Part shown: positions 8,720-16,537 of the stretch, piece by piece
Layout: each line of letters begins with the position of its first letter
How positions within the stretch are numbered: the stretch's first letter is position 1
Program-made: the position numbers and the translations under genes
NCBI GenBank assembly: GCA_030683705.1
Contig: JAUXPP010000149.1
Coordinates: forward strand, 1 to 64,000
Reading direction: 5' to 3'
Length of the DNA: 64,000 nt
From: Polaromonas sp.
GTDB lineage: Bacteria > Pseudomonadota > Gammaproteobacteria > Burkholderiales > Burkholderiaceae_C
The notes under the pieces: model-generated
What the model saw: the letters and a program-made list of their open reading frames with translations, nothing else
Told to the model about the DNA's origin: nothing
Databases searched by the model: none

Positions 8720-9559
8720 TTAGTTGCGGCCTTCGCGTGCCGCACGGGCTGGTGGCTCGTAGGCGGGCGCTGGCGCGACATACACCGGGGCTGGTGGCGG
8801 CGGCGGAGCGACGTACACCGGAGCCGGTGGCGGCGGTGGAGCCACATAGGCGGGCGGCACGTAGGCTTGCGCAACCGGCGTCTGGGCTTTCGGGCCAAAA
8901 CGGTAGATCAGGCCGACGGACGCCATATCGATGTGGCCGCGGTTCCGGATCGGGTCATTGATGCGGTAACGTTCGAGTTCGGCACGCACAGCCAGCGCTT
9001 CCGTGATCGCGTACTGCATGCCCAGGCCCACCTTGAGGTTGGTGTCATTGCGACGCGGGTTGGTGGTGTTCACGGGCACGTTGCCGGTACTGTTGAAGCT
9101 GGCCCGGCTTTGCGCATAAGCGGCACCAATGCGGCCGAGCACCGAGAAGCGATCGGTCACAGGCAGCATGCCGACCAGATCCAGGTTCAGGCCGCGGACG
9201 CGGGTTTGACCGTTGAAGGTGCCGACCGGGGTGGTGTTGAATGTATAGCTTGACTTGCCCAGATCGAAATAACCACCTTCAACCGCAAAGTTGCGGTTGA
9301 GCTGGTAGCCGCCGAACAGCTTGTAGCCGGTGCCGCTGTTGTCTTCGGTCGTGGACTGGACAGTCAGACCCTGGCCCGCAAGCGTCCGGTTGATGGAACC
9401 GTTGTCAAAGTCGGCACGGGTGCGGCCCACGTTGCCGCCGATATACGGGCCGGTGGTTTCGTCTTGAGCAATGGCCCAGGAACTGGAAACAGTTCCCAGT
9501 ACCGCCAGAGCAATAAGACCCAGCCCGCGCCTGGCTGCTGGAAATTTTGATGCCGTCAT
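8720..9559 (-). CDS. Outer-membrane beta-barrel protein with Pro-rich tail (OmpA N-domain type)
   Basis: 279 aa. A signal peptide (to about residue 31, SSSWAIAQ) is followed by an eight-stranded-barrel-like sequence with alternating polar/hydrophobic strands (GPYIGGNVGRTRADF, YKLFGGYQLNRNFAVEGGY, LNLDLVGMLPVTDRFSVLGRIG, GLIYRFG). Two APPPPPAPVYV repeats follow. In Bordetella/Acidovorax-type OmpA proteins such a linker leads to the peptidoglycan-binding OmpA domain; here the protein ends with AAREGRN and the domain is absent. The start ATG has AGGACG upstream. It is a monocistron with its own terminator. Confidence 0.85.
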   Translation of the reverse strand: MTASKFPAARRGLGLIALAVLGTVSSSWAIAQDETTGPYIGGNVGRTRADFDNGSINRTLAGQGLTVQSTTEDNSGTGYKLFGGYQLNRNFAVEGGYFDLGKSSYTFNTTPVGTFNGQTRVRGLNLDLVGMLPVTDRFSVLGRIGAAYAQSRASFNSTGNVPVNTTNPRRNDTNLKVGLGMQYAITEALAVRAELERYRINDPIRNRGHIDMASVGLIYRFGPKAQTPVAQAYVPPAYVAPPPPPAPVYVAPPPPPAPVYVAPAPAYEPPARAAREGRN

Positions 9560-9834
9560 GATGTCGTCCTAAGGGTTGAGACAGGTTATAAAAAGGATCC
9601 GATGATTCACTGCCGGCCTGACCCGTACGAACAATTCGATGTCAGGCAAAGAGTGAAATCAAAATCCAGTCTCAGTAGTCACTGGCCCGCGACTTGTAGG
9701 AAGATGACTACAGCCTGCGTCATTTCCCCATAAAACAACAGCACACCACTGCACAGAAATCCTTGGTCGTGTTTCGTCGTCAGGGACAGCGCTTGCGCCG
9801 GACAGGCGCGTGGCAACAGCGGCGACAGCGGTGT

Positions 9835-11082
9835 TTACTGTCGGGAATCGAGAAACAGCAGTTGCAGGTCGTTGAGGAAATCGAAGCCGCGCTCGGTCGG
9901 CTTGACCTGCACAAAATCGCGCGTGATCAGGCCCTTGCGTTCCGCTTCCTCCAGGCCGGCCTCGATGGCGGTCAAGGGCAGGCCGGTTTTTTCCGCAAAG
10001 TCCTGCAGCATGAAGCCTTCGCGCAGGCGCAGCGCATTGAGCATGAACTCAAACGGCAAGTCGGCGCGCGCCACCTCGGTGTCCTGCGCTGCCGGCGCGC
10101 CGGCCAGCGCCTTGTTCATGTACAGCGCCGGTTCACGAAAACGCACCTGGCGCACCACGCGGTGCGCAAAGCTGAGCTTGCTGTGGGCGCCGGCGCCTAT
10201 GCCGAGGTAGTCGCCGAATTGCCAGTAGTTGAGGTTGTGCACACAACGGTGGCCGGGCCGGGCATAGGCCGAAACCTCGTAACGCTCCATGCCCGCGGCG
10301 GCCGTCATCTCGGTGATGCGGTCCAGCATGGCGTAGGCGTCGTCGTCTTCCGGCAGCACCGGCGGGTGTTTGGCGAAGAAGGTGTTGGGCTCGACCGTCA
10401 GGTGGTAAATCGAGATGTGCGGCGGCGCAAACACCAGCGCCTGCCGCATGTCGCGCTCCAGCCCGGCCAGCGTCTGCCCGGGCAAGGCATACATGATGTC
10501 GAGGTTGAAGGTATCGAAAGCCTGCGCGGCTTCCTCGACCGCGGCGATGGCCTGCGCGCGGTCGTGCACCCGGCCCAGCGCCTGCAGGTGCCGGTCGTCA
10601 AAACTCTGCACGCCGATGGACAGCCGCGTCACGCCGGCGCTGCGGAAGGCCTTGAAACGGTCTTTCTCGAAGGTACCGGGATTCGCCTCCAGCGTGATTT
10701 CGCAATCGGGTTCGAGCCGCAGGCGGGCGCGGATGTCGCCGATCAGCCGGTCGATGGCCTGCGGTGAAAACAGGCTGGGCGTGCCGCCGCCGATAAAAAT
10801 GCTGTGCACCGTGCGGCCCCAGACCAGCGGCAGCGACGCCTCCAGGTCGGCCATCAACGCGTCGAGGTAACGCTGCTCGGGCAGCTCTCCGCGGCTTTCG
10901 TGTGAATTGAAGTCGCAATACGGGCACTTCTTCAGGCACCAGGGCAGGTGCACATACAGCGACAGCGGCGGCAAGGCGGCCAGCCGCAGGGTGCCGCCCC
11001 GCATATAGTGCTGGATGTCTTTCAGCGCGCCGCCACTTTCCGCGGCAGCTTCTGCACTGACGACCGGAATCGGAAACGCCAT
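9835..11082 (-). CDS. hemW: Heme chaperone HemW (radical SAM, formerly HemN-like)
   Basis: 415 aa. The radical-SAM CX3CX2C cluster motif is at C49-LKK-C53-PY-C56 (LPWCLKKCPYCDF), followed by the GGGTPSLF glycine-rich SAM-binding motif and the C-terminal HemN domain. Proteins of this clade (about 380-415 aa, lacking the fourth-cysteine variation of coproporphyrinogen dehydrogenase) transfer heme rather than oxidise coproporphyrinogen. It lies 5 bp after rdgB, as in many betaproteobacteria (rph-rdgB-hemW). Confidence 0.93.
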   Translation of the reverse strand: MAFPIPVVSAEAAAESGGALKDIQHYMRGGTLRLAALPPLSLYVHLPWCLKKCPYCDFNSHESRGELPEQRYLDALMADLEASLPLVWGRTVHSIFIGGGTPSLFSPQAIDRLIGDIRARLRLEPDCEITLEANPGTFEKDRFKAFRSAGVTRLSIGVQSFDDRHLQALGRVHDRAQAIAAVEEAAQAFDTFNLDIMYALPGQTLAGLERDMRQALVFAPPHISIYHLTVEPNTFFAKHPPVLPEDDDAYAMLDRITEMTAAAGMERYEVSAYARPGHRCVHNLNYWQFGDYLGIGAGAHSKLSFAHRVVRQVRFREPALYMNKALAGAPAAQDTEVARADLPFEFMLNALRLREGFMLQDFAEKTGLPLTAIEAGLEEAERKGLITRDFVQVKPTERGFDFLNDLQLLFLDSRQ

Positions 11083-11087
11083 GATGG

Positions 11088-11687
11088 CTACAGCCAGCGC
11101 TCGCGCATCAGGGCCATCATCTGGCGTGCCGCCATGCCGCGATGGCTGTTGGCGTTTTTCACCTCGACCGGCAGTTCGGCAAAGGTCTTGCCGAAGGACG
11201 GAAGAAACATCACCGGGTCAAAGCCGAAGCCGTTGCTGCCGCGCGGCTCGGTGCTGATCTCGCCGCTGACGCGGCCCACCGCAATCAGCGGCTCCGGGTC
11301 GTCGGCAGAACGCAGCGCCACCAGCGTGCTGACCATCGCCGCCCGCCGCGCCGTGATGCCCGCCATCTGCTCGAGCAGGGCGCGCACATTGTTGTCGTCG
11401 CCTTTGGCGTAGCCGAACTGCGTGGCATAAAACGCCGTGTCCACGCCCGGCAGGCCGCCGAAGGCATCGACGCACAGGCCGGCGTCATCGGCCAGCGCGG
11501 GGAGTCCGCTGGCCAGTGAGGCGTGGCGCGCCTTGGCCAGCGCGTTTTCGACAAAGGTCCGGAAAGGCTCCTCGGCCTCGCCGATGCCGAGGTCGGCCTG
11601 TTTGACCAGCGTGACGCCCAGCGGTGCCAGCATGGCCTGCAGTTCGGTCAGTTTGCCGGCGTTGTTCGATGCAAGTACGATTTTCAT
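11088..11687 (-). CDS. rdgB: dITP/XTP pyrophosphatase
   Basis: Removes non-canonical purine nucleoside triphosphates. The start region MKIVLASNNAGKLTEL holds the conserved SNNxGK motif, and PALADDAGLCVDAFGG holds the DDSGL-like metal site. I chose the ATG at 11687 over the TTG two codons upstream because the family begins with MK-I-V-LAS. The length is 199 aa, normal. It forms an operon with rph (upstream) and hemW (downstream). Confidence 0.95.
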   Translation of the reverse strand: MKIVLASNNAGKLTELQAMLAPLGVTLVKQADLGIGEAEEPFRTFVENALAKARHASLASGLPALADDAGLCVDAFGGLPGVDTAFYATQFGYAKGDDNNVRALLEQMAGITARRAAMVSTLVALRSADDPEPLIAVGRVSGEISTEPRGSNGFGFDPVMFLPSFGKTFAELPVEVKNANSHRGMAARQMMALMRERWL

Positions 11688-11698
11688 AAGCAAAAAGT

Positions 11699-11746
11699 GG
11701 CCACAGCCCTTTATTGACCAGCGTAAGCCGCTATCAATTCAGGAGC
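11699..11746 (-). repeat. Comamonadaceae-type interspersed repeat, copy A
   Basis: On the minus strand this reads GCTCCTGAATTGATAGC..TTACGCT..(A)TAAAGGGCTG, aligning closely with 49877-49920 and more loosely with 60236-60285. It overlaps the 3' end of rph: the last codons and the TGA stop of rph lie inside the repeat. I recognise this pattern from intergenic regions of Comamonadaceae genomes. Confidence 0.6.
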
Positions 11747-12462
11747 GATTGCTGCTGCAGGGTAACCAGCTCGCTGATGCCTTTTTCGGCCAGCAACAGC
11801 AGCGCGTCCATTTCCTTGCGTGAAAACGCAGCGCCTTCGGCCGTGCCCTGCACCTCGACATAGTGGCCGGCGCCGGTCATCACCACGTTCATGTCGGTGT
11901 CGCAACCCACGTCCTCGATGTATTCGAGGTCCAGCAGCGGCGTGCCCTGGACGATGCCGACGGAGATCGCGGCCACATGGCCGAGGATGGGCGTTTCCTT
12001 GAGCTTGCCGTCGGCCAGCAGCTTGTTGACCGCGTCCTGCGCCGCCACAAAAGCCCCGGTGATGCTGGCGGTGCGGGTGCCGCCGTCGGCCTGGATCACG
12101 TCGCAGTCGAGGTGGATGGTGCGTTCGCCCAATTTTTTCAGGTCGAACACCGCACGCATGGAGCGGCCGATCAGGCGCTGGATTTCCTGGGTGCGGCCGC
12201 TTTGCTTGCCGCGCGCGGCTTCGCGGTCGCTGCGCGTGTGGGTGGCGCGCGGCAGCATGCCGTATTCGGCCGTGACCCAGCCTTCGCCGCTGCCCTTCTT
12301 GTGGCCCGGGACTTTTTCTTCCACCGAGGCGGTGCACAGCACCTTGGTGTTGCCGAACTCGATCAGCACCGACCCTTCGGCGTAGGCGGTGTAGGCGCGG
12401 GTGATGCGCACGGGACGGAGCTGGTCGGCCGCGCGGGCACTGCTTCTTTCAAATGAACTCAT
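11734..12462 (-). CDS. rph: Ribonuclease PH
   Basis: A phosphorolytic 3'-5' exoribonuclease that trims tRNA 3' ends. 242 aa with the family blocks [81 protein letters not shown] and [11 protein letters not shown]. The family's C-terminus is slightly modified because the final residues SLLN and the stop are supplied by an interspersed repeat. It is the first gene of rph-rdgB-hemW. Confidence 0.96.
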   Translation of the reverse strand: MSSFERSSARAADQLRPVRITRAYTAYAEGSVLIEFGNTKVLCTASVEEKVPGHKKGSGEGWVTAEYGMLPRATHTRSDREAARGKQSGRTQEIQRLIGRSMRAVFDLKKLGERTIHLDCDVIQADGGTRTASITGAFVAAQDAVNKLLADGKLKETPILGHVAAISVGIVQGTPLLDLEYIEDVGCDTDMNVVMTGAGHYVEVQGTAEGAAFSRKEMDALLLLAEKGISELVTLQQQSLLN

Positions 12463-12556
12463 GGCAAGGGCTTTCTGGCGCGGCAGGCCGGGGCAGGGGA
12501 ACTATCAACATCAGGAGGAGTGGCGCCGGCAGCCACCGGCGCCGGGGGACGGGCTG

Positions 12557-13459
12557 TCAGACCTTTTTGGCGGCAGAGCGGCGTATCGCCTCGTTGATCT
12601 CGGCAATCGAGCGCTCGATGGCCGCGTCGTCGAGGTCTTCCACGCCGGTATCGAGCACGCCGGCCTGGATGGTCGAGGCAAACACGCCGTCCATGATGCT
12701 GTCGGTGGAAACACCGCGCGTCGATTCGAAGGCGTCGGGGGTTTCCCATTCCATGGCCAGCACGGTCACGTTGTCGCCGTGCTCGCCGCCATTGCGCAGC
12801 GCATGCTCGACCATGTCGGGCACCGCGTCGGACACGCCGTTGGACGCCATGTGGCGCACGATCTCGGCGTCGGTCAGGCTGCCCCACAGGCCGTCGGAAC
12901 ACAGCATCAGCTTGTCGCCCTGCTGGAGCACGACCGGGCCGGCAATGTCGAACACCGGCTTGGAAGGCGACCCCAGGCAGGTGAACAGGATGTTGCGGTT
13001 GACGCGTTCGAGCTTGATGACGCCGGCGTTTTGCTGCTCCAGGTAGGAGTGGTCGCGCGTGCGGGTCAGCAACTCGCCATCACGCACCACATACAGCCGC
13101 GAGTCGCCGCAGTGCACCCAGGTCGCGCCCGTGCCCTGCAGGATGGCGGCAACGACCGTGGTGCGGGGCGTGTCCAGCATGCCTTTTTCACTGGCATAAC
13201 GGATGATCTGGTGATGCGCCGCCATCAGGGCGGAGGACAGGAATTCGGTGGTGTCCCGCACCAGCGGCCGGGCTTCCTTCTGGTACAGCGCCGAGATGGT
13301 CTGCAGCGCGAGTTGCGCCGCGACTTCACCTTCGGGATGGCCGCCCATGCCGTCGGCCAGCACAAACAGGCCGGACTCACGGGTGTAGCAATACCCCATG
13401 CGGTCTTCGTTTTTTTCGCGGCCGCCCTTGCGGCTGACCTGGAAGACGGAAAATTTCAT
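12557..13459 (-). CDS. PP2C-family protein serine/threonine phosphatase
   Basis: 300 aa with the PP2C metal-binding motifs: NEDRMG near residue 18, LADGMGGHPEGEVAA near residue 35, WVHCGDSRLYV in the middle and LCSDGLWGSLTDAEI near residue 190. The start ATG overlaps the kinase stop by 4 bp (13456-13459), so the two proteins are co-translated and probably act as an opposing kinase/phosphatase pair. Cytoplasmic; the substrate is unknown. Confidence 0.93.
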   Translation of the reverse strand: MKFSVFQVSRKGGREKNEDRMGYCYTRESGLFVLADGMGGHPEGEVAAQLALQTISALYQKEARPLVRDTTEFLSSALMAAHHQIIRYASEKGMLDTPRTTVVAAILQGTGATWVHCGDSRLYVVRDGELLTRTRDHSYLEQQNAGVIKLERVNRNILFTCLGSPSKPVFDIAGPVVLQQGDKLMLCSDGLWGSLTDAEIVRHMASNGVSDAVPDMVEHALRNGGEHGDNVTVLAMEWETPDAFESTRGVSTDSIMDGVFASTIQAGVLDTGVEDLDDAAIERSIAEINEAIRRSAAKKV

Positions 13460-14463
13460 TTGAACCTTGTCGCGAAGCCGGTGGCCTTGCGCGCGCTTTT
13501 CTTGGTGTCCGACACCATGTTGTCAAACTGCAGGCGCATCTTTTCGCCAACGGTCAGCTTGGTGTAGCGCCGTTCACCCTCGCGGCTGAGCTCCTTCTGC
13601 AGGGCAAACACCGACTGCGGCCGCGACAGGGGATCGAGAGACATGCACCATTCAACCACCTCGATCAGGTTGTCCGAATACACGCCGCGCAAGCGGGACA
13701 GTGCGAGCGACAGACGGTCTTTCTCCAGCCGCTGCGGCGCGTCATTCGGCGGATAACCCTGCATGGTGGCGTAAATACAGGCGCCGATCGCGTAGATGTC
13801 GGTCCAGGGACCCATCGAGGAGTCGCGGCGGTACATCTCCGGCGCGGCGAAGCCGGGCGTGTACATCGGTCGGATGAAATTGCCTTCCTTGCTCAGCACC
13901 TCGCGCGCAGCGCCGAAATCGATCATCACCGCCTTGTTGTCGTCGGTGATGAAGATGTTGGCCGGCTTGATGTCCAGGTGCAGCATCTTGTGCTGGTGCA
14001 CGATGCGCAGCCCGCGCAGGATCTCGTCGAACAGCGAGCGGATGGTCGATTCGCGGAAGACCTTCTGCTTCTTGAGCTCGCGCGCCGTGATGATGAAGTC
14101 CTGCAGGGTGCCCCCCTCCAGGTAATTCATCACCATGTACACGGTTTCGTTTTCGCGGAAGAAATTGAGCACGCTCACCACCGAAGCGTGGGAGATCTGG
14201 GCCAGCGAGCGCCCTTCCTCGAAGAAGCTCTTCAGGCCCAGCCGATACAGCGAGAGTTTTTCAGGCTGCACCTGCGGCAACAACTCACCGGGCGGACGGC
14301 TGGCCAGCGAGGAAGGCAGGTACTCCTTGATCGCGACCTGCTGCCCTTCGTTGTCCACAGCCAAGTAAACTACCCCAAACCCGCCGGCCGACAGCTTGCG
14401 CACAACGCGATAGCCTCCAATGACGGTATCGGGTGGGAGTGGCGCTGGCTTGACCTTTGACAT
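13456..14463 (-). CDS. Hanks-type serine/threonine protein kinase
   Basis: 335 aa. Kinase subdomains are readable in order: glycine loop KLSAGGFGVVYLA (residues about 22-34), the invariant Lys in VAIKEYL, catalytic loop LHLDIKPANIF (HLD instead of HRD), the DFG motif in MIDFGAAREV, and APE in GFAAPEMYRRDS. There is no transmembrane or PASTA region, so it is a soluble kinase. It is the first gene of a two-gene operon with the PP2C phosphatase, divergent from yicC. Confidence 0.93.
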   Translation of the reverse strand: MSKVKPAPLPPDTVIGGYRVVRKLSAGGFGVVYLAVDNEGQQVAIKEYLPSSLASRPPGELLPQVQPEKLSLYRLGLKSFFEEGRSLAQISHASVVSVLNFFRENETVYMVMNYLEGGTLQDFIITARELKKQKVFRESTIRSLFDEILRGLRIVHQHKMLHLDIKPANIFITDDNKAVMIDFGAAREVLSKEGNFIRPMYTPGFAAPEMYRRDSSMGPWTDIYAIGACIYATMQGYPPNDAPQRLEKDRLSLALSRLRGVYSDNLIEVVEWCMSLDPLSRPQSVFALQKELSREGERRYTKLTVGEKMRLQFDNMVSDTKKSARKATGFATRFK

Positions 14464-14528
14464 AATTCGGGATTAAAGCAAGGTGACGGGATCACCCCTC
14501 CTGTTGACTCTAGAAAAGCGTATTACGA

Positions 14529-15446
14529 ATGTCAGTTTACAGTATGACAGGCTATGCAGCCGTCCAGTCCACACCCGCACGCAGCGCCCCGGAAGCCGAT
14601 ACCGGCGCCGGCAGTCATGCGCGCCTGGGTGTGGAAATACGCTCGGTCAACAGCCGTTTTCTGGACCTGGCCTTCCGGCTGCCCGATGAACTCCGGCAGG
14701 CCGAGCCGGCATTGCGTGAACTGCTGACCGGCAAACTCAAGCGCGGCAAGGTCGAAATACGCGTTTCCCTGGAGGGAAATTCAGGCGGGGGGCTCAAGGC
14801 GCCGGCCAGCACCACCCTGCAGCGCCTGGGCTCCATGGAAGACACCGTGCGCGCCTGGCTGCCCGGCGCGGCGGCGCTCAGCGTGGCCGATGTCCTGCGC
14901 ATGGCCGCGGGCGAAGACAAATCCACCCACGACTACAGCGACGACTTGCTCAAACTCGCCAAAAAGGCCCTGAAAGACCTGCTGGCCGCACGCGAGCGCG
15001 AGGGCGCGCGGCTGGCGCAGATGCTGCTGGAGCGCACCGCGCAGTTGCGTGCGCTGGCCGCCTCGGCCACCCCCATGGTCCCCAAGCTGGTCGAGCAGCA
15101 AAAAAGCCGCTTCATGGAGCGCTGGAAGGAAGCCATGGCCCTGACCGACGGCAGCACCCTGCCCGAAGCGGCCCAGGACCGGGCCCTGCTGGAGGCCACC
15201 TCGTTCGCCATCCGCATCGACGTGGCCGAGGAAATCATGCGCCTGTCCTCCCACCTCGAGGAAATCGACCGCCTGCTGACGGCCGGTGGTGAAGTCGGCA
15301 AGCGCCTGGACTTCCTGATCCAGGAACTGCACCGCGAGGCCAATACCCTGGGCTCCAAATCGGGTTCGCTGGAGCTGACCCATGTCTCGGTCGACATGAA
15401 GGTGCTGATCGAGCAGATCCGCGAGCAGGTCCAGAACATCGAATGA
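14529..15446 (+). CDS. yicC: YicC-family endoribonuclease
   Basis: 305 aa. The N-terminal block [11 protein letters not shown]..., [17 protein letters not shown] and the C-terminal DUF1732 region ([22 protein letters not shown]) are diagnostic. The family is reported to be an RNase that affects small-RNA stability. It lies upstream of gmk, the usual order, with an intervening hairpin-rich repeat that may affect the mRNA between the two genes. Confidence 0.95.
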   Translation: MSVYSMTGYAAVQSTPARSAPEADTGAGSHARLGVEIRSVNSRFLDLAFRLPDELRQAEPALRELLTGKLKRGKVEIRVSLEGNSGGGLKAPASTTLQRLGSMEDTVRAWLPGAAALSVADVLRMAAGEDKSTHDYSDDLLKLAKKALKDLLAAREREGARLAQMLLERTAQLRALAASATPMVPKLVEQQKSRFMERWKEAMALTDGSTLPEAAQDRALLEATSFAIRIDVAEEIMRLSSHLEEIDRLLTAGGEVGKRLDFLIQELHREANTLGSKSGSLELTHVSVDMKVLIEQIREQVQNIE

Positions 15447-15451
15447 AACAG

Positions 15452-15537
15452 GGCCCCCACGCTCCCCCACTTCGTGTGGGTCGCTGCCCCCCGAGGGGGC
15501 TGGCCTTGCTCGGGGCGGCCCTTCGCGGCGGCCGAGT
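15452..15537. repeat. REP-like multi-hairpin intergenic element
   Basis: Successive self-complementary blocks: cccccac/gtgtggg around ttcg, then cccccgaggggg, then cggccctt..gcggccg. The wording ccccac-ttcgtg-ggtcgctgcccccgaggggg is a pattern that I recognise as an abundant intergenic element in Comamonadaceae genomes. It lies in the yicC-gmk gap and could act as an mRNA stabiliser or attenuator; this is an inference. Confidence 0.65.
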
Positions 15538-15558
15538 GCTCAAAAACAAGGATCGTTG

Positions 15559-16179
15559 ATGGATTACCCCGGAAACCTGTTTGTCGTCGCCGCCCCCAGT
15601 GGCGCCGGAAAGTCCAGCCTGGTCAAGGCGCTGATGGAACTGGACGCCCGGGTGCAGCCCGCGGTGTCGCACACCACCCGGGCACCCCGAGGCCAGGAAA
15701 AACACGGCCGCGAGTATTTCTTCATTTCCCCGGAAGAGTTCGACGGCATGGTGCTGCGCGACTCTTTCCTCGAATGGGCCCATGTGCATGGCCAGCGTTA
15801 CGGCACTTCGCGGCAGACCATCGAGGAGCGGGTGGCCACCGGCGCCGACGTCATCCTGGAAATCGACTTCCAGGGCGCCATCAACATCAAGCGGATCTTC
15901 GCCAATGCCGTGCTGATCTTCATCCTGCCGCCTAGCTGGGATGAACTGCGTTCGCGGCTGGAGCGGCGCGGCGAGGATGCGCCCGACGTGATCGAGTTGC
16001 GCCTGCAAAATGCCGCCGTGGAGATGGCCCAGGCCCGGGAATTCGACTTCGTTATAATCAACGAGTTATTTGAACGAGCCGTTTTCGACCTGAAAACCAT
16101 TGTTCATGCCCAACGGCTCAAGTTTGCAGCGCAGCGACGCGCCCGTGCCGAGACCTTCAAGGCCCTGCACATCTCCTGA
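15559..16179 (+). CDS. gmk: Guanylate kinase
   Basis: Phosphorylates GMP to GDP. P-loop [16 protein letters not shown] near the N-terminus, the GMP-binding block [21 protein letters not shown] and the lid region [14 protein letters not shown]. The ATG at 15559 has AAGGA 8 bp upstream and is preferred to the TTG one codon earlier. About 206 aa, normal. It precedes rpoZ and spoT, the classic order. Confidence 0.96.
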   Translation: MDYPGNLFVVAAPSGAGKSSLVKALMELDARVQPAVSHTTRAPRGQEKHGREYFFISPEEFDGMVLRDSFLEWAHVHGQRYGTSRQTIEERVATGADVILEIDFQGAINIKRIFANAVLIFILPPSWDELRSRLERRGEDAPDVIELRLQNAAVEMAQAREFDFVIINELFERAVFDLKTIVHAQRLKFAAQRRARAETFKALHIS

Positions 16180-16224
16180 TCCGTTGCCCCCGTTTCGACT
16201 GTTCCCATTACCCGGAGATCCCCC

Positions 16225-16428
16225 ATGGCCCGCATTACCGTTGAAGACTGCCTGGAAAAAATCCCGAACCGCTTCCAGCTGGTTCTGGCCGCGACCTACC
16301 GCGCCCGCATGCTCAGCCAGGGCCATGCGCCCAAGATCGAGAGCAAGAACAAGCCCGGCGTGACCGCGCTGCGCGAAATCGCCGAAGGCAAAATCGGCCT
16401 GGAAATGCTGAAAAAAGTCCCGAGCTGA
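16225..16428 (+). CDS. rpoZ: RNA polymerase omega subunit
   Basis: 67 aa beginning [20 protein letters not shown], the conserved omega start, with [11 protein letters not shown] near the end. It assists assembly of the beta' subunit and, with Rel/SpoT nearby, is part of the ppGpp response site 1. A strong terminator follows. Confidence 0.96.
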   Translation: MARITVEDCLEKIPNRFQLVLAATYRARMLSQGHAPKIESKNKPGVTALREIAEGKIGLEMLKKVPS

Positions 16429-16445
16429 ACACCTCCGCTCCCCGA

Positions 16446-16471
16446 AAAGCACCGCCGCGCGGTGCTTTTTT
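16446..16471 (+). terminator. Rho-independent terminator after rpoZ
   Basis: Perfect stem aaagcaccgc / gcggtgcttt with a CGC loop and a T6 run, 18 bp after the rpoZ stop. It separates gmk-rpoZ from the Rel/SpoT gene. Confidence 0.9.
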
Positions 16472-16537
16472 GTTTCCGGGTGTTGTGCCAAAGACCGTGT
16501 TTGGCGTGTTTTGCCCCCGTCGCGATACATTTGAGGC

